This document shows, piece by piece, positions 50,719 to 60,977 of a DNA stretch of 64,000 nt. Source of the stretch: Cellulomonas phragmiteti. GTDB taxonomy: Bacteria > Actinomycetota > Actinomycetes > Actinomycetales > Cellulomonadaceae. A program made the translations under genes and the position numbers. The notes under the pieces were generated by a model. The model saw nothing but the letters and a program-made list of their open reading frames with translations. It did not search any database and was not told the DNA's origin. The stretch's first letter is position 1, and the number at the start of each line of letters is the position of its first letter. The stretch is from the NCBI RefSeq assembly GCF_016862775.1, contig NZ_BONP01000014.1, positions 36,373 to 100,372 on the forward strand, in the 5' to 3' direction.

Positions 50719-51696
50719 ATGAGGCTGCCTGCCTGGGCGCGCTGGGTCGACCCGCTGACGGTGATGATCCTCGCCGTCCTGGCTCTCGGGCTGCTCGTGC
50801 CGGTCCCCGACGGCGTCGGGGCCGCACTGGACACGGTCCGGACCGGGGCGATCGTGCTGCTCTTCCTCCTGTACGGCGCACGGATGCCCACGCGGGAGGT
50901 CGTCGAGGGGCTACGGCACTTCCGCCTGCAGGGGTCGCTGCTCGCGGCGACGTACGTCCTGTTCCCGCTTCTCGGCCTGGCCGTCCAGCTGCTGCCGGAC
51001 GCGGTGCTGGCCCCCGACCTGCGCCGCGGGCTGCTGTACCTGTCGGTGCTGCCCTCGACCGTGCAGTCGTCGGTGGTGATGACGTCGGTCGCGCGCGGCA
51101 ACGTCGCCGGGGCGATCACGGGCGCGACCATCTCGAACGTCCTGGGCGTCCTGCTCACGCCCCTGCTGGTCGCGGTGCTGCTGGGCGCGACGGGCGCCGG
51201 GCTTGACGGCGGCGCGGTCGGCGGGATCCTGCTGCAGCTGCTGCTGCCGTTCGTCGTGGGGCAGTGCGTGCAGCCGTGGATCGGCGGGTGGTTGCGTCGG
51301 CACGGGCGCCTGACGCGGGTCACCGACCGCGCGACGATCCTGCTCGTCGTGTTCACCTCCGTCAGCGAGGCCCAGTCGGCCGGGGCGTGGGACGAGCTGA
51401 CCGTCGCGACGCTGCTCGTCCTGCTCGTCGTGTGCGCGGTGGTGCTGGCGGTCATGCTCGGCGTGACGTGGCGCGGCGGAGCGCTGCTGGGCCTGGACCG
51501 CGCCGACCGCGTCGCGCTGCTCATGTGCGGGTCGAAGAAGTCGGCGGCGACGGGTCTGCCGATGGCGGCGGTGCTGTTCGCGCCGGCGGTCGCGGCGAGC
51601 GTCGCGCTGCCGGTGATCGCGTTCCACCAGCTGCAGATCGTCGTGACGGCGCTCCTGGCCCGTCGCCTGGCGAGGTCGGCCACCAACGACGCCTGA
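50719..51696 (+). CDS. bile acid:sodium symporter-like (SBF/BASS) transporter
   Basis: A 325-residue membrane protein with nine or so helices of the SBF-like fold: ARMPTREVVEGLRHFRLQ, LSVLPSTVQSSVVMTSVARGN (the conserved first crossover region), and MCGSKKSAATGLPMAAVLF (second crossover). Related YfeH proteins transport organic anions. The start ATG 50719 has no ribosome site; an in-frame GTG at 50665 is an alternative. Confidence 0.85.
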   Translation: MRLPAWARWVDPLTVMILAVLALGLLVPVPDGVGAALDTVRTGAIVLLFLLYGARMPTREVVEGLRHFRLQGSLLAATYVLFPLLGLAVQLLPDAVLAPDLRRGLLYLSVLPSTVQSSVVMTSVARGNVAGAITGATISNVLGVLLTPLLVAVLLGATGAGLDGGAVGGILLQLLLPFVVGQCVQPWIGGWLRRHGRLTRVTDRATILLVVFTSVSEAQSAGAWDELTVATLLVLLVVCAVVLAVMLGVTWRGGALLGLDRADRVALLMCGSKKSAATGLPMAAVLFAPAVAASVALPVIAFHQLQIVVTALLARRLARSATNDA

Positions 51697-51709
51697 CGGG
51701 TCGCCGGTG

Positions 51710-53746
51710 TCAGCCCGTCGCCCGCAGCGCGTCCCGCAGCTCCCCGCCGGCGCCGTCACGCCCGAACACGGGCACGACGTGCACGGGCGCGTCGACGTCG
51801 ACCTGCGTCCCGCCCGCGTGCTGCTCGCCCGAGCGCAGGTCGGTCCAGGTGGCACCCGCCGGCAGGTGCACGGTGCGCGAGGTGGCGCCCGGGTGCACGA
51901 CGGGCGCGACGAGCAGGTCGGGACCCAGGAGGTACTGGTCGGTGACCTGCCACGCGCGCGGGTCGTCGCCGAACTCGTGGAACAGCCCGCGCAGGACCGG
52001 CTGCCCGTGCTCGTGCGCCTCGCGCATGAGCGCGCGCAGCCGGGGTCGCAGGGCCTCGCGCACCCGCAGGTAGCCCGTGAGGACCCGTTCGACCTCGGGG
52101 CCGTAGCTCCAGAGCTCGTTGTCCGCGCCGGCGGCCATGCGCGGTGACCCGTCGGCGGCGGCGACCGCCCGGCTGGGCAGGCGGTCGCCGTGCATGCGCA
52201 GGACGGGGCTGAACGTCCCGAGCTGGAACCACCGGACCAGCAGCTCGCCGAACGCGGGGTCGCGGACGTCGCCGCCGTGGAACCCGCCGACGTCCGTGGT
52301 GAACCAGGGGATGCCCGCGACCCCCATGTGCACGCCGGCGACGACCTGGCGGCGCAGCGCCTGCCACGTGCTCGCGATGTCGCCCGACCACACGAGCGCG
52401 CCGTAGCGCTGGCTGCCGGCCCACGCGCACCGCACGAGGTTGACCACGTCCCGCTCCCCGGCGGCGGTCAGCCCGTCGTGGAAGACCCGGGAGAACAGCT
52501 GCGGGTACAGGTTGCTCACCTGGGCTCCCGGGCCCGCGTGGAACCGGTAGTTGTCGAGGTCGTAGCGCCCGTACTCCGGCTCGGCCTCGTCGAGCCAGAA
52601 GATCCGCACACCGTGCTCGTGGTAGTTCCGCCGGCACAGCTCCCACAGCGCCGCGCGGGCGTCGGGGTGCGTGACGTCGACGAACATGCTGGGTTCGCCG
52701 AAGGCCATCTGCACCCCGAGGCCGCGGTCGGTGCGGACCAGGTGGTTGGCGCCGGCGAGCTGCGCGAAGTTCTCCGAGTCGACGCCGACCTGCGGCCAGA
52801 CGGACACCATGAGCTCGACGTCCAGCGCCCGCAGCTCGGCGGTCATGGCTGCGGGGTCGGGCCAGAACTCCTCGTCGAACCGGTAGTCACCCAGGTGCGG
52901 CCAGTGGAAGAAGTCCGCGACGACGACGTCGAGCGGCAGCCCGCGGCGCCGGTGCTCGCGCGCGACGTCCAGCAGCTCCTCCTGCGTGGTGTACCGCAGC
53001 CGGCTCTGCCACAGGCCCAGCCCGTGCTCGGGCATCATCGGCACGTGCCCGGTGGCGTCGGCGTACGCCGCGGCGATCTGCGCGGGGGTGTCGCCCGCGG
53101 TCACCCAGTAGTCGAGCTGCCGGGTGCTGTCCGCGACCCACGCGGTGCGGTTGCGCCCGAACGTCGCGCTCCCCACGGCCGGGTTGTGCCAGAGCATCCC
53201 GTAGCCCGCGCTCGAGACGACGAACGGCACGGACGCCTGGGAGTTGCGGTGCGCCAGCTCGAGCGTGCAGCCCTTGAGGTCGACGAGGTCCTGCTGGTAG
53301 AGCCCCATGCCGGCGAGGTGCTCGTCGGGGTCGGACTCGAAGCTCGCGACCAGCCGGTGGTCCCCTCCGACGTGGGCCCGGAAGTCCCGGGCCCGCAGCT
53401 TGAGAGCGCCCCCGGACTCGTGCTCGCGCAGCAGCACCCGGCCCGTGCGGTCCCGGAACGTCACGCGGCACCACGCGACGTGGTGGCCGACCTGCCAGTC
53501 CCGGTGCTGGCCCGTCGTCAGCTCGACGGTCAGCCGGCCCTGGACGAGCGTGGCGGTGTCACCGTCGACCTCGACGTGCGCGGGCGCGGTCGCGGGCGCC
53601 GGCAGCAGGGCCCAGTCGGTGTCGACGACGTCGCCGGTGGCGGACGAGCGGACGCGGACCGCGTCGGCTCCCCAGGGGTCGACGACGAGGGTCTCGCCGT
53701 CTCCCGTCCAGCGCAGGCTCCGGCCGTCGGTGTGCAGGTGCGGCAC
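51710..53746 (-). CDS. GH31 alpha-glycosidase (alpha-xylosidase-like)
   Basis: A 678-residue family 31 glycoside hydrolase: N-terminal beta domain, DVVVADFFHWP, nucleophile Asp in IFWLDEAEPEYG (near 387), acid/base Asp in VWSGDIASTW, and GIPWFTTDVGGF. The WLDEAEP form instead of WIDMNEP favours YicI-type alpha-xylosidases or sulfoquinovosidase relatives over alpha-glucosidases. No signal peptide; GTG 53746 with GGGGAGA upstream. Confidence 0.88.
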   Translation of the reverse strand: MPHLHTDGRSLRWTGDGETLVVDPWGADAVRVRSSATGDVVDTDWALLPAPATAPAHVEVDGDTATLVQGRLTVELTTGQHRDWQVGHHVAWCRVTFRDRTGRVLLREHESGGALKLRARDFRAHVGGDHRLVASFESDPDEHLAGMGLYQQDLVDLKGCTLELAHRNSQASVPFVVSSAGYGMLWHNPAVGSATFGRNRTAWVADSTRQLDYWVTAGDTPAQIAAAYADATGHVPMMPEHGLGLWQSRLRYTTQEELLDVAREHRRRGLPLDVVVADFFHWPHLGDYRFDEEFWPDPAAMTAELRALDVELMVSVWPQVGVDSENFAQLAGANHLVRTDRGLGVQMAFGEPSMFVDVTHPDARAALWELCRRNYHEHGVRIFWLDEAEPEYGRYDLDNYRFHAGPGAQVSNLYPQLFSRVFHDGLTAAGERDVVNLVRCAWAGSQRYGALVWSGDIASTWQALRRQVVAGVHMGVAGIPWFTTDVGGFHGGDVRDPAFGELLVRWFQLGTFSPVLRMHGDRLPSRAVAAADGSPRMAAGADNELWSYGPEVERVLTGYLRVREALRPRLRALMREAHEHGQPVLRGLFHEFGDDPRAWQVTDQYLLGPDLLVAPVVHPGATSRTVHLPAGATWTDLRSGEQHAGGTQVDVDAPVHVVPVFGRDGAGGELRDALRATG

Positions 53747-53871
53747 GGGCGTCTCCCCGGGGTGGTCCGGACGGTCACCGCGGTGTGACCTGGTCTGCCG
53801 ACGAGGCTAGGTGCTGCGGCGGACCGCGGCGAGGGCCGCGAGCGCGTCGGGCCCGCCCCGACCCGTCGCCG

Positions 53872-54804
53872 TCAGCGGGCCAGCAGGTCCTCGGTCGTCG
53901 TGCCCGGCAGGGACACCGTCACCTGCGTGTCCCACGGGTCACGCAGGGTGATCGACCGGCCGTCGTCCGCGAACGCCAGGCCGCGGGCGCGCAGCCGGGA
54001 AGCCAGCGCATCGAGGTCGTCGCGGCCCGGGACGGTCACGGCGACGTCGCCCAGGCCCAGCGACGCCGCTCGCGGGCCGGCGCCCCGGCTGTTCCACGTG
54101 TTCATCGCGACGTGGTGGTGGTAGCCGCCCGCGGAGGCGAACAGAGCGCCGGGGTAGCCGCGGACGGTGGCCTCGAAGCCGAGCGCGTCGAGGTAGAACG
54201 TCGCGGCGGTGGCGACGTCCCCCACCTGCAGGTGCACGTGACCGACGCGCCCGGCGAGGGCCGGTCCCGCGTCCAGCGCCTCCTGGGTGACGTGCTCGCG
54301 CAGGTAGGCGGTGGGGTCCAGGTACTCGGTGGCCATGACGAGCTCGCCGTCGCGGTGCAGCCACTGGTCCCGGTCGCGGTCGGTGTACAGCTCGATGCCG
54401 TTGCCCTCGGGGTCGGTGAAGTAGAAGGCCTCGGAGACGAGGTGGTCGCTGGACCCGACGAACCGGCTGCGGGGGTCCTGGGCGGCGCGGTAGACGGTCG
54501 CCGCGAGGCTCGGCACGTCGTCGAAGAGGAACGCCGTGTGGAACAGGCCGGCCTGGCGCGGGTCGACCGGCGGCAGGCCGGGGGCGTGGACCAGCCGCAG
54601 CATCGGGGTGGCGCCGCGGCCGAGGACGCGGTGCACGCGGCCGCCGCGGTCGCGCTCCTCGAGCGGGGTGAGGGCGAGCGCGTCGGCGTAGTAGGCGGCC
54701 ATGCCCTCGAGGTCGCCGACGTGCAGCGTCACGGCGTCCATCGTCGTGGCGGGCGCGAGCACGCGCTCGTCGGTGGTGCCGGGGGTCGGCGTGGGGCTGG
54801 GCAT
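53872..54804 (-). CDS. VOC-family ring-cleavage dioxygenase-like protein (CatE type)
   Basis: A 310-residue protein of two paired vicinal-oxygen-chelate modules: DAVTLHVGDLEGMAAYYADA (first His), FYFTDPEGNGIELY (Glu), RVGHVHLQVGDVATAATFYLD and HHVAMNTW. This is the CatE/MhqO pattern of Fe-dependent catechol 2,3-dioxygenases used against quinone and catechol stress. ATG 54804. A strong promoter and a palindromic operator lie directly upstream, so it is probably induced by its substrate. Confidence 0.88.
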   Translation of the reverse strand: MPSPTPTPGTTDERVLAPATTMDAVTLHVGDLEGMAAYYADALALTPLEERDRGGRVHRVLGRGATPMLRLVHAPGLPPVDPRQAGLFHTAFLFDDVPSLAATVYRAAQDPRSRFVGSSDHLVSEAFYFTDPEGNGIELYTDRDRDQWLHRDGELVMATEYLDPTAYLREHVTQEALDAGPALAGRVGHVHLQVGDVATAATFYLDALGFEATVRGYPGALFASAGGYHHHVAMNTWNSRGAGPRAASLGLGDVAVTVPGRDDLDALASRLRARGLAFADDGRSITLRDPWDTQVTVSLPGTTTEDLLAR

Positions 54805-54824
54805 CGGCGTCTCCGCACCCTGGA

Positions 54825-54840
54825 AGTTGTCAGGACAACT
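54825..54840. promoter_or_regulatory. palindromic operator of the VOC gene
   Basis: AGTTGTCAGGACAACT, a perfect 7-2-7 inverted repeat covering the expected transcription start, 2 nt after the -10. The shape suits a MarR-type repressor; no such gene is in the window. Confidence 0.65.
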
Positions 54841-54842
54841 AA

Positions 54843-54871
54843 AGGGTAGGGCCGTTTACTTCAACCGTCAA
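54843..54871 (-). promoter_or_regulatory. consensus-like promoter of the VOC gene
   Basis: TTGACG (54866-54871), 17-bp spacer, TACCCT (54843-54848) on the minus strand, starting right after the stop codon of the upstream phosphatase gene. Confidence 0.75.
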
Positions 54872-56995
54872 CTAAGAGTCGGGGGTCGACAGGTGTCCCT
54901 GCTCGTCCGGCACCAGCTCCGGGCCCGCCTCCGGTGGCCGCGGCTCGTCCTCGGGGAACGCCCGCACGGCCAGCAGGGCCACGTCGTCCTCGTGCGAGGG
55001 GGCGAGCTCCTCGAGGATCGCGTCGCACAGCTCCTCCAGCGGCAGGTGCGCGAGACGCCCGCCCAGCGCGCGCAACCGCTCCACGCTGGTCGCCAGGCGC
55101 TCACCCCGGCGCTCGACCAGGCCGTCGGTGTACAGCAGCACGGTCGCTCCGGGCGCGATCAGCTGCGTGTGGTCGTGCCGCACGGTGCGCGCGCGCAGGC
55201 CCAGCAGCAGGTCGCTCGGCCGCCACAGCAGCTCCGCCTGCCCGTCGGGCTGCACCAGCAGCGGGGGCAGGTGGCCGGCGTTCGACCAGCGCAGCAGCCG
55301 CATGCCCTGCTCGGCCAGCTCGGTCGGCTGCTCCAGGCGCGCGAGGACCGCCGTGCTGAACGCCCCGATCGCCAGGTCGTGCGCCGCCCAGTCGAACGCC
55401 GACAGGATCGCCGCCGGCGGCTGCTCGACCGCGTGCGCCCCGCCGCGCAGCACGTTGCGGATCTGCGCCATCTTCACCGCGGCCTGCAGGTCGTGGCCCG
55501 TGACGTCGCCGATCACCAGGCACGTGCAGCCGTCGCGCAGCAGGAACGCGTCGTACCAGTCGCCGCCGATCTGCGTGCCCGTCGACGCCGGCACGTAGCG
55601 CGCCGCCAGCTGCAGGTGGTCCGGCTCCGGCAGCTCGGTGAGCAGGCTGCGCTGCAGCTCCTCGGCCAGGTCGCGGCGCGCCGCGTGCAGGTGCGCGTTG
55701 TCCAGCGCGAGCCCCATCTGGGCCGTGACGTCGCGCAGCGCCGTGACGTCGGCGTCGGTGAACCCGTCGCGCGCGGCGCCGCGCGCCAGGGTCACGACGC
55801 CCCGGGTGCGCCCGCGTCCACGCAGCGGCAGGACCATCAGGGTGTCCGGCGCCAGCTGCTCGAGCAGGTCCCGCGCGGGCCCCGCGTGCACGATGTCCTC
55901 CAGCGGCGGGGAGCCGAAGCGCAACGCCGGCCGCGACGTGGCCAGCACCTCGGCGACCAGCGACGTGCGCGCCAGGGCGGGCACCCGCAGCGCGCGGTAC
56001 GCGTCCAGCACGGGCTGCATCGCCGGGTCGGCGTGCCGTGCCGCGACGTCGTGCAGACGCGGACGCCACGGGCCCGTGCCCTCGTCGAGCAGGCTCGCGA
56101 TCGCGAAGTCGGCGACGTCGGGCACCAGGTGCGGCAGGACCGCCTCGAGCGCCTGCGCCGGGTCCACCGCGTCGGCCAGCACCGCGGCGACCCCCGCGAG
56201 GAGCTCGGACCGCGACCGCCCCTGCTCGGCGAGCTCGAGCGCGCGCCGACGCTGCGTGATGTCGGTGAAGTACGCGGCGACCCCGCCGCGCTCCGCGATC
56301 GCCCGGACCTCGTACCAGCCGTCCAGCGGTGCGGGGTAGTACGCGTCGAACGACTGCGGCTCTCCGGTGCGCGCGACCTCGCGGTACCGCTCCTCGAAGA
56401 CCGTGCCCACCGCCGCGGGGAACAGGTCCCAGATGACGCCGCCGAGCAGCTCGGTCCGGGTCCGCGCGAGCAGGACCTCGGCCTCGGCGTTGACGTAGCC
56501 GAACCGCCAGTCCGCGTCGACCCAGTAGTAGCCCGTCGACATGTCCTCGAGGATCTGCTGGACGTACAGGTCGCGCTCGCGCAGGGCCGTCGTGTCGGTC
56601 GTCACGCCGATGAGGTGCGTGGCCCGGCCCGACGCGTCGGGCAGCGCACGTCCCCGCGCCGTCAGCCAGCGCGTCGTGCCGTCCGGACGCTGCACCCGGA
56701 ACTCGGCCTCGTAGACGCCGCACGTGGCGATGGCCCGGTCGATCGCGGCCGACGTCGAGGCCAGGTCCCCGGGGTGCAGGCGCGCGTCGAACGACGCGAT
56801 GGTGCCGCCGAAGGTGTCCTCGTCGTAGCCGAAGACCTCCAGCAGGGTCGCGTCCCACCGGAGCTCGCCCGTCGTCAGGTCCCACTCGAAGGTGCCGAGC
56901 CCTGCGGCCTGCGCCGCGGAGTCGAGCAGCGCGAGGCGGGCGGCTCGGGCGCCGGTCGGTGGGGCGTCGGTGGTGTCGTCCGACGATGCGTGCAC
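54872..56995 (-). CDS. PAS-PAS-GAF-SpoIIE (PP2C) phosphatase
   Basis: A 707-residue signalling phosphatase. Two PAS domains (~25-140 with LLEVFGYDEDTF; ~142-255 with TELLGGVIWDLFP), a GAF domain (~262-440) and a PP2C/SpoIIE domain (~470-690) with QIGGDWYDAFLL, CLVIGDVTGHDLQAAVKMA and VLLYTDGLVERR, i.e. intact metal-binding Asp residues. Such proteins dephosphorylate anti-anti-sigma factors in the general stress response. GTG 56995 with GGGAGAG upstream. No sigma-factor partner is adjacent. Confidence 0.92.
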   Translation of the reverse strand: MHASSDDTTDAPPTGARAARLALLDSAAQAAGLGTFEWDLTTGELRWDATLLEVFGYDEDTFGGTIASFDARLHPGDLASTSAAIDRAIATCGVYEAEFRVQRPDGTTRWLTARGRALPDASGRATHLIGVTTDTTALRERDLYVQQILEDMSTGYYWVDADWRFGYVNAEAEVLLARTRTELLGGVIWDLFPAAVGTVFEERYREVARTGEPQSFDAYYPAPLDGWYEVRAIAERGGVAAYFTDITQRRRALELAEQGRSRSELLAGVAAVLADAVDPAQALEAVLPHLVPDVADFAIASLLDEGTGPWRPRLHDVAARHADPAMQPVLDAYRALRVPALARTSLVAEVLATSRPALRFGSPPLEDIVHAGPARDLLEQLAPDTLMVLPLRGRGRTRGVVTLARGAARDGFTDADVTALRDVTAQMGLALDNAHLHAARRDLAEELQRSLLTELPEPDHLQLAARYVPASTGTQIGGDWYDAFLLRDGCTCLVIGDVTGHDLQAAVKMAQIRNVLRGGAHAVEQPPAAILSAFDWAAHDLAIGAFSTAVLARLEQPTELAEQGMRLLRWSNAGHLPPLLVQPDGQAELLWRPSDLLLGLRARTVRHDHTQLIAPGATVLLYTDGLVERRGERLATSVERLRALGGRLAHLPLEELCDAILEELAPSHEDDVALLAVRAFPEDEPRPPEAGPELVPDEQGHLSTPDS

Positions 56996-57140
56996 GTGCT
57001 CTCCCTCATCGCCGACGCCTGTCTCGTCACCGACGTCCGTCCAGGGAGCGTGCCACGCGCGCGGACGCGCGTCGAGGCGAGGGCCCGTCAGCGGTGCGTC
57101 GGGGCGACGCGACGCCCGGTGGGGTGTCGGTGCGCGGTCC

Positions 57141-57146
57141 TACGCT
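57141..57146 (+). promoter_or_regulatory. candidate -10 (TACGCT) of the UvrA-like gene
   Basis: TACGCT 34 nt before the ATG at 57181; the leader then contains the GGAGG ribosome site. Confidence 0.45.
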
Positions 57147-57180
57147 GGACGAGCCCGCACCCCGCAGCCATGGAGGACCG

Positions 57181-59547
<2,367 letters not shown>

Positions 59548-59563
59548 CGTCGTTGGTGGTCAC

Positions 59564-59619
59564 CCGTCCAGGTGAGAACGGTCCGATCACCACGAACGGT
59601 GGTCGCCATCCCTGGACGG
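59564..59619 (+). terminator. nested dyads after the UvrA-like gene
   Basis: Outer arms CCGTCCAGG (59564-59572) and CCTGGACGG (59611-59619); inside, ACCAC/GTGGT (59589-59603). Could end the UvrA-like transcript, or regulate the next gene, whose promoter begins 7 nt later. Confidence 0.5.
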
Positions 59620-59625
59620 TTTGTC

Positions 59626-59631
59626 TAGTTT
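59626..59631 (+). promoter_or_regulatory. candidate leaderless -10 (TAGTTT)
   Basis: TAGTTT, 6 nt, ATG 59638; no ribosome site. Confidence 0.5.
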
Positions 59632-59637
59632 GTCCGA

Positions 59638-60000
59638 ATGGCGACCATCGTCGACCGTCGGGGCCCGGGCCGCGCCGCGCGCGGCACGGCGCACCACGCG
59701 CGCGACAGGTCGTGGGTGCGCCCCCCGCAGCACACGCGCTCCGCCGGTGCGGCGCTCGCCGCGCGTCACGCGACCGGGCGTCGGCGGCACGTGTGGCGCG
59801 ACCTCGCCCTGGCCGTCCTCACGCTGGCCGCCGCCGGGGGCGTCGTCGTGGGGCTGCTGCAGATGGACCCCGTGATGCGGGACGCGGTCGTCGACCTGCT
59901 GCGCGGCGCGTGGGACGCCGCGCGGGCCTGGGCGGAGGGTCTGTCCTGGTGGCCGGACGTGTCGTGGCCGGACGGCCTGCCGTGGTCCGGTGGTACCTGA
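59638..60000 (+). CDS. single-span membrane protein with Trp/Pro-rich tail, unknown
   Basis: A 120-residue protein: very basic N-terminus (~55 residues, many Arg and His), one helix (DLALAVLTLAAAGGVVVGLL), then an amphipathic stretch and a tail with repeated W-P-D: GLSWWPDVSWPDGLPWSGG. No family recognised. The leaderless-type promoter supports the start. Positive-inside rule puts the Arg-rich part in the cytoplasm and the Trp-rich tail outside. Confidence 0.7.
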   Translation: MATIVDRRGPGRAARGTAHHARDRSWVRPPQHTRSAGAALAARHATGRRRHVWRDLALAVLTLAAAGGVVVGLLQMDPVMRDAVVDLLRGAWDAARAWAEGLSWWPDVSWPDGLPWSGGT

Positions 60001-60021
60001 CGCCGCACCGGTGAGGTCACG

Positions 60022-60894
60022 TCAGCCCGGGGGTGTCGCCCCGGGCGGTCGCAGACCGAGGGCCACGTACGGGTCGGGCGGTGGGGGAGGTGTCAGGGCG
60101 GCCTTGTTGCGCACCGGGCCGTAGGTGAGGGTGCGGACGCGCATGCCCAGGCCCTGGTAGGAGTCCGGGTGGGTCGTGTACAGCGGCGCGTCGTAGAGGA
60201 TCGCGGTGGCCGCGCACACGAGGTCGGTGCGGTGGAGGCCGTGCGCCACGTCGCGCATCGGGTTCGGCGAGACGCCGTTCATCAGCTGTTGGTAGATGCG
60301 CGTCACGTAGTGGTCGACGGGGACCGGCGCTGTCAGGTCCCAGTGGCCGAATCCCGTGGACTCCTGGTCGCGGCGCACGTCGATGCCGAGGGTGACGGCC
60401 TGCTCGAGGTAGAGCATGGCGCTGATGAACAGCGCGTCGCGCGGGCGGAAGAGGGCGGGATCGATGCCCTGGACCAGCACCGAGGTGTCGAACGTGACCG
60501 GGGTGTCGGCGTCCGGGTCCATCGGTGCCGGCCGCTCCGGGGGCACCAGAGGATGCAGGGTGCCCGTGCGAAGCAGCAGTGGGCCGTTCGGGTGATGCTC
60601 TGCGTCGAGGATCTCGCTCTGCGTGATGCTCCGGCGCGCGGGGCGGGAAAGAAACTGGTGCGACCGGTGAAATACCACGGAATCGGGCCGACCTCCTTCG
60701 TCCGTCAGGGTGACGGTGCGTCCTCCCGGCGTCGTTTCCGGGTCGCCCGGCGCAAGTACCGGGGCATTTGTCCGTTCCAGGGCGGAGTGGAACTCGGACC
60801 GACCCGACACGGTGGAGACCTGCGGGCGAGGTAGACCAGCGAGCAGGTATGCCCGCGGATGGGGCAGATCGTCGGGCACTCTCACGAAAGCCAT
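60022..60894 (-). CDS. PIN-domain protein with N-terminal extension (possible Phd-like region)
   Basis: A 290-residue protein whose C-terminal half is a VapC-like PIN ribonuclease fold: acidic residues Asp136 (FDTSVLV), Glu164 (YLEQAV), Asp224 (TDLVCAATA) and Asp244 (THPDSYQGL) fall at the four catalytic positions. The N-terminal 125 residues are not a PIN domain; residues ~82-122 (RPARRSITQSEILDAE...LLLRTGTLHPLVPPERP) resemble the end of a Phd/YefM antitoxin, weakly. ATG 60894 has TAGGGT 6 nt upstream, which supports the full length; an internal ATG at 60522 would give PIN alone. Divergent from a secreted nuclease-like protein. Confidence 0.7.
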   Translation of the reverse strand: MAFVRVPDDLPHPRAYLLAGLPRPQVSTVSGRSEFHSALERTNAPVLAPGDPETTPGGRTVTLTDEGGRPDSVVFHRSHQFLSRPARRSITQSEILDAEHHPNGPLLLRTGTLHPLVPPERPAPMDPDADTPVTFDTSVLVQGIDPALFRPRDALFISAMLYLEQAVTLGIDVRRDQESTGFGHWDLTAPVPVDHYVTRIYQQLMNGVSPNPMRDVAHGLHRTDLVCAATAILYDAPLYTTHPDSYQGLGMRVRTLTYGPVRNKAALTPPPPPDPYVALGLRPPGATPPG

Positions 60895-60900
60895 GAGACA

Positions 60901-60906
60901 ACCCTA
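60901..60906 (-). promoter_or_regulatory. candidate leaderless -10 (TAGGGT) of the PIN gene
   Basis: TAGGGT on the minus strand, 6 nt before ATG 60894. Confidence 0.5.
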
Positions 60907-60929
60907 TCCGCGCCCGTCGTGCGGCCTGC

Positions 60930-60935
60930 TATGTT
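60930..60935 (+). promoter_or_regulatory. candidate -10 (TATGTT) of the secreted VWD protein gene
   Basis: TATGTT 42 nt before ATG 60978, back to back with the PIN promoter 24 bp away; a weak GGTGGGG precedes the ATG. Confidence 0.4.
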
Positions 60936-60977
60936 CCGGCCATTCATTGTCGCGCGTGACAGGTGGGGTGTGTCCCG

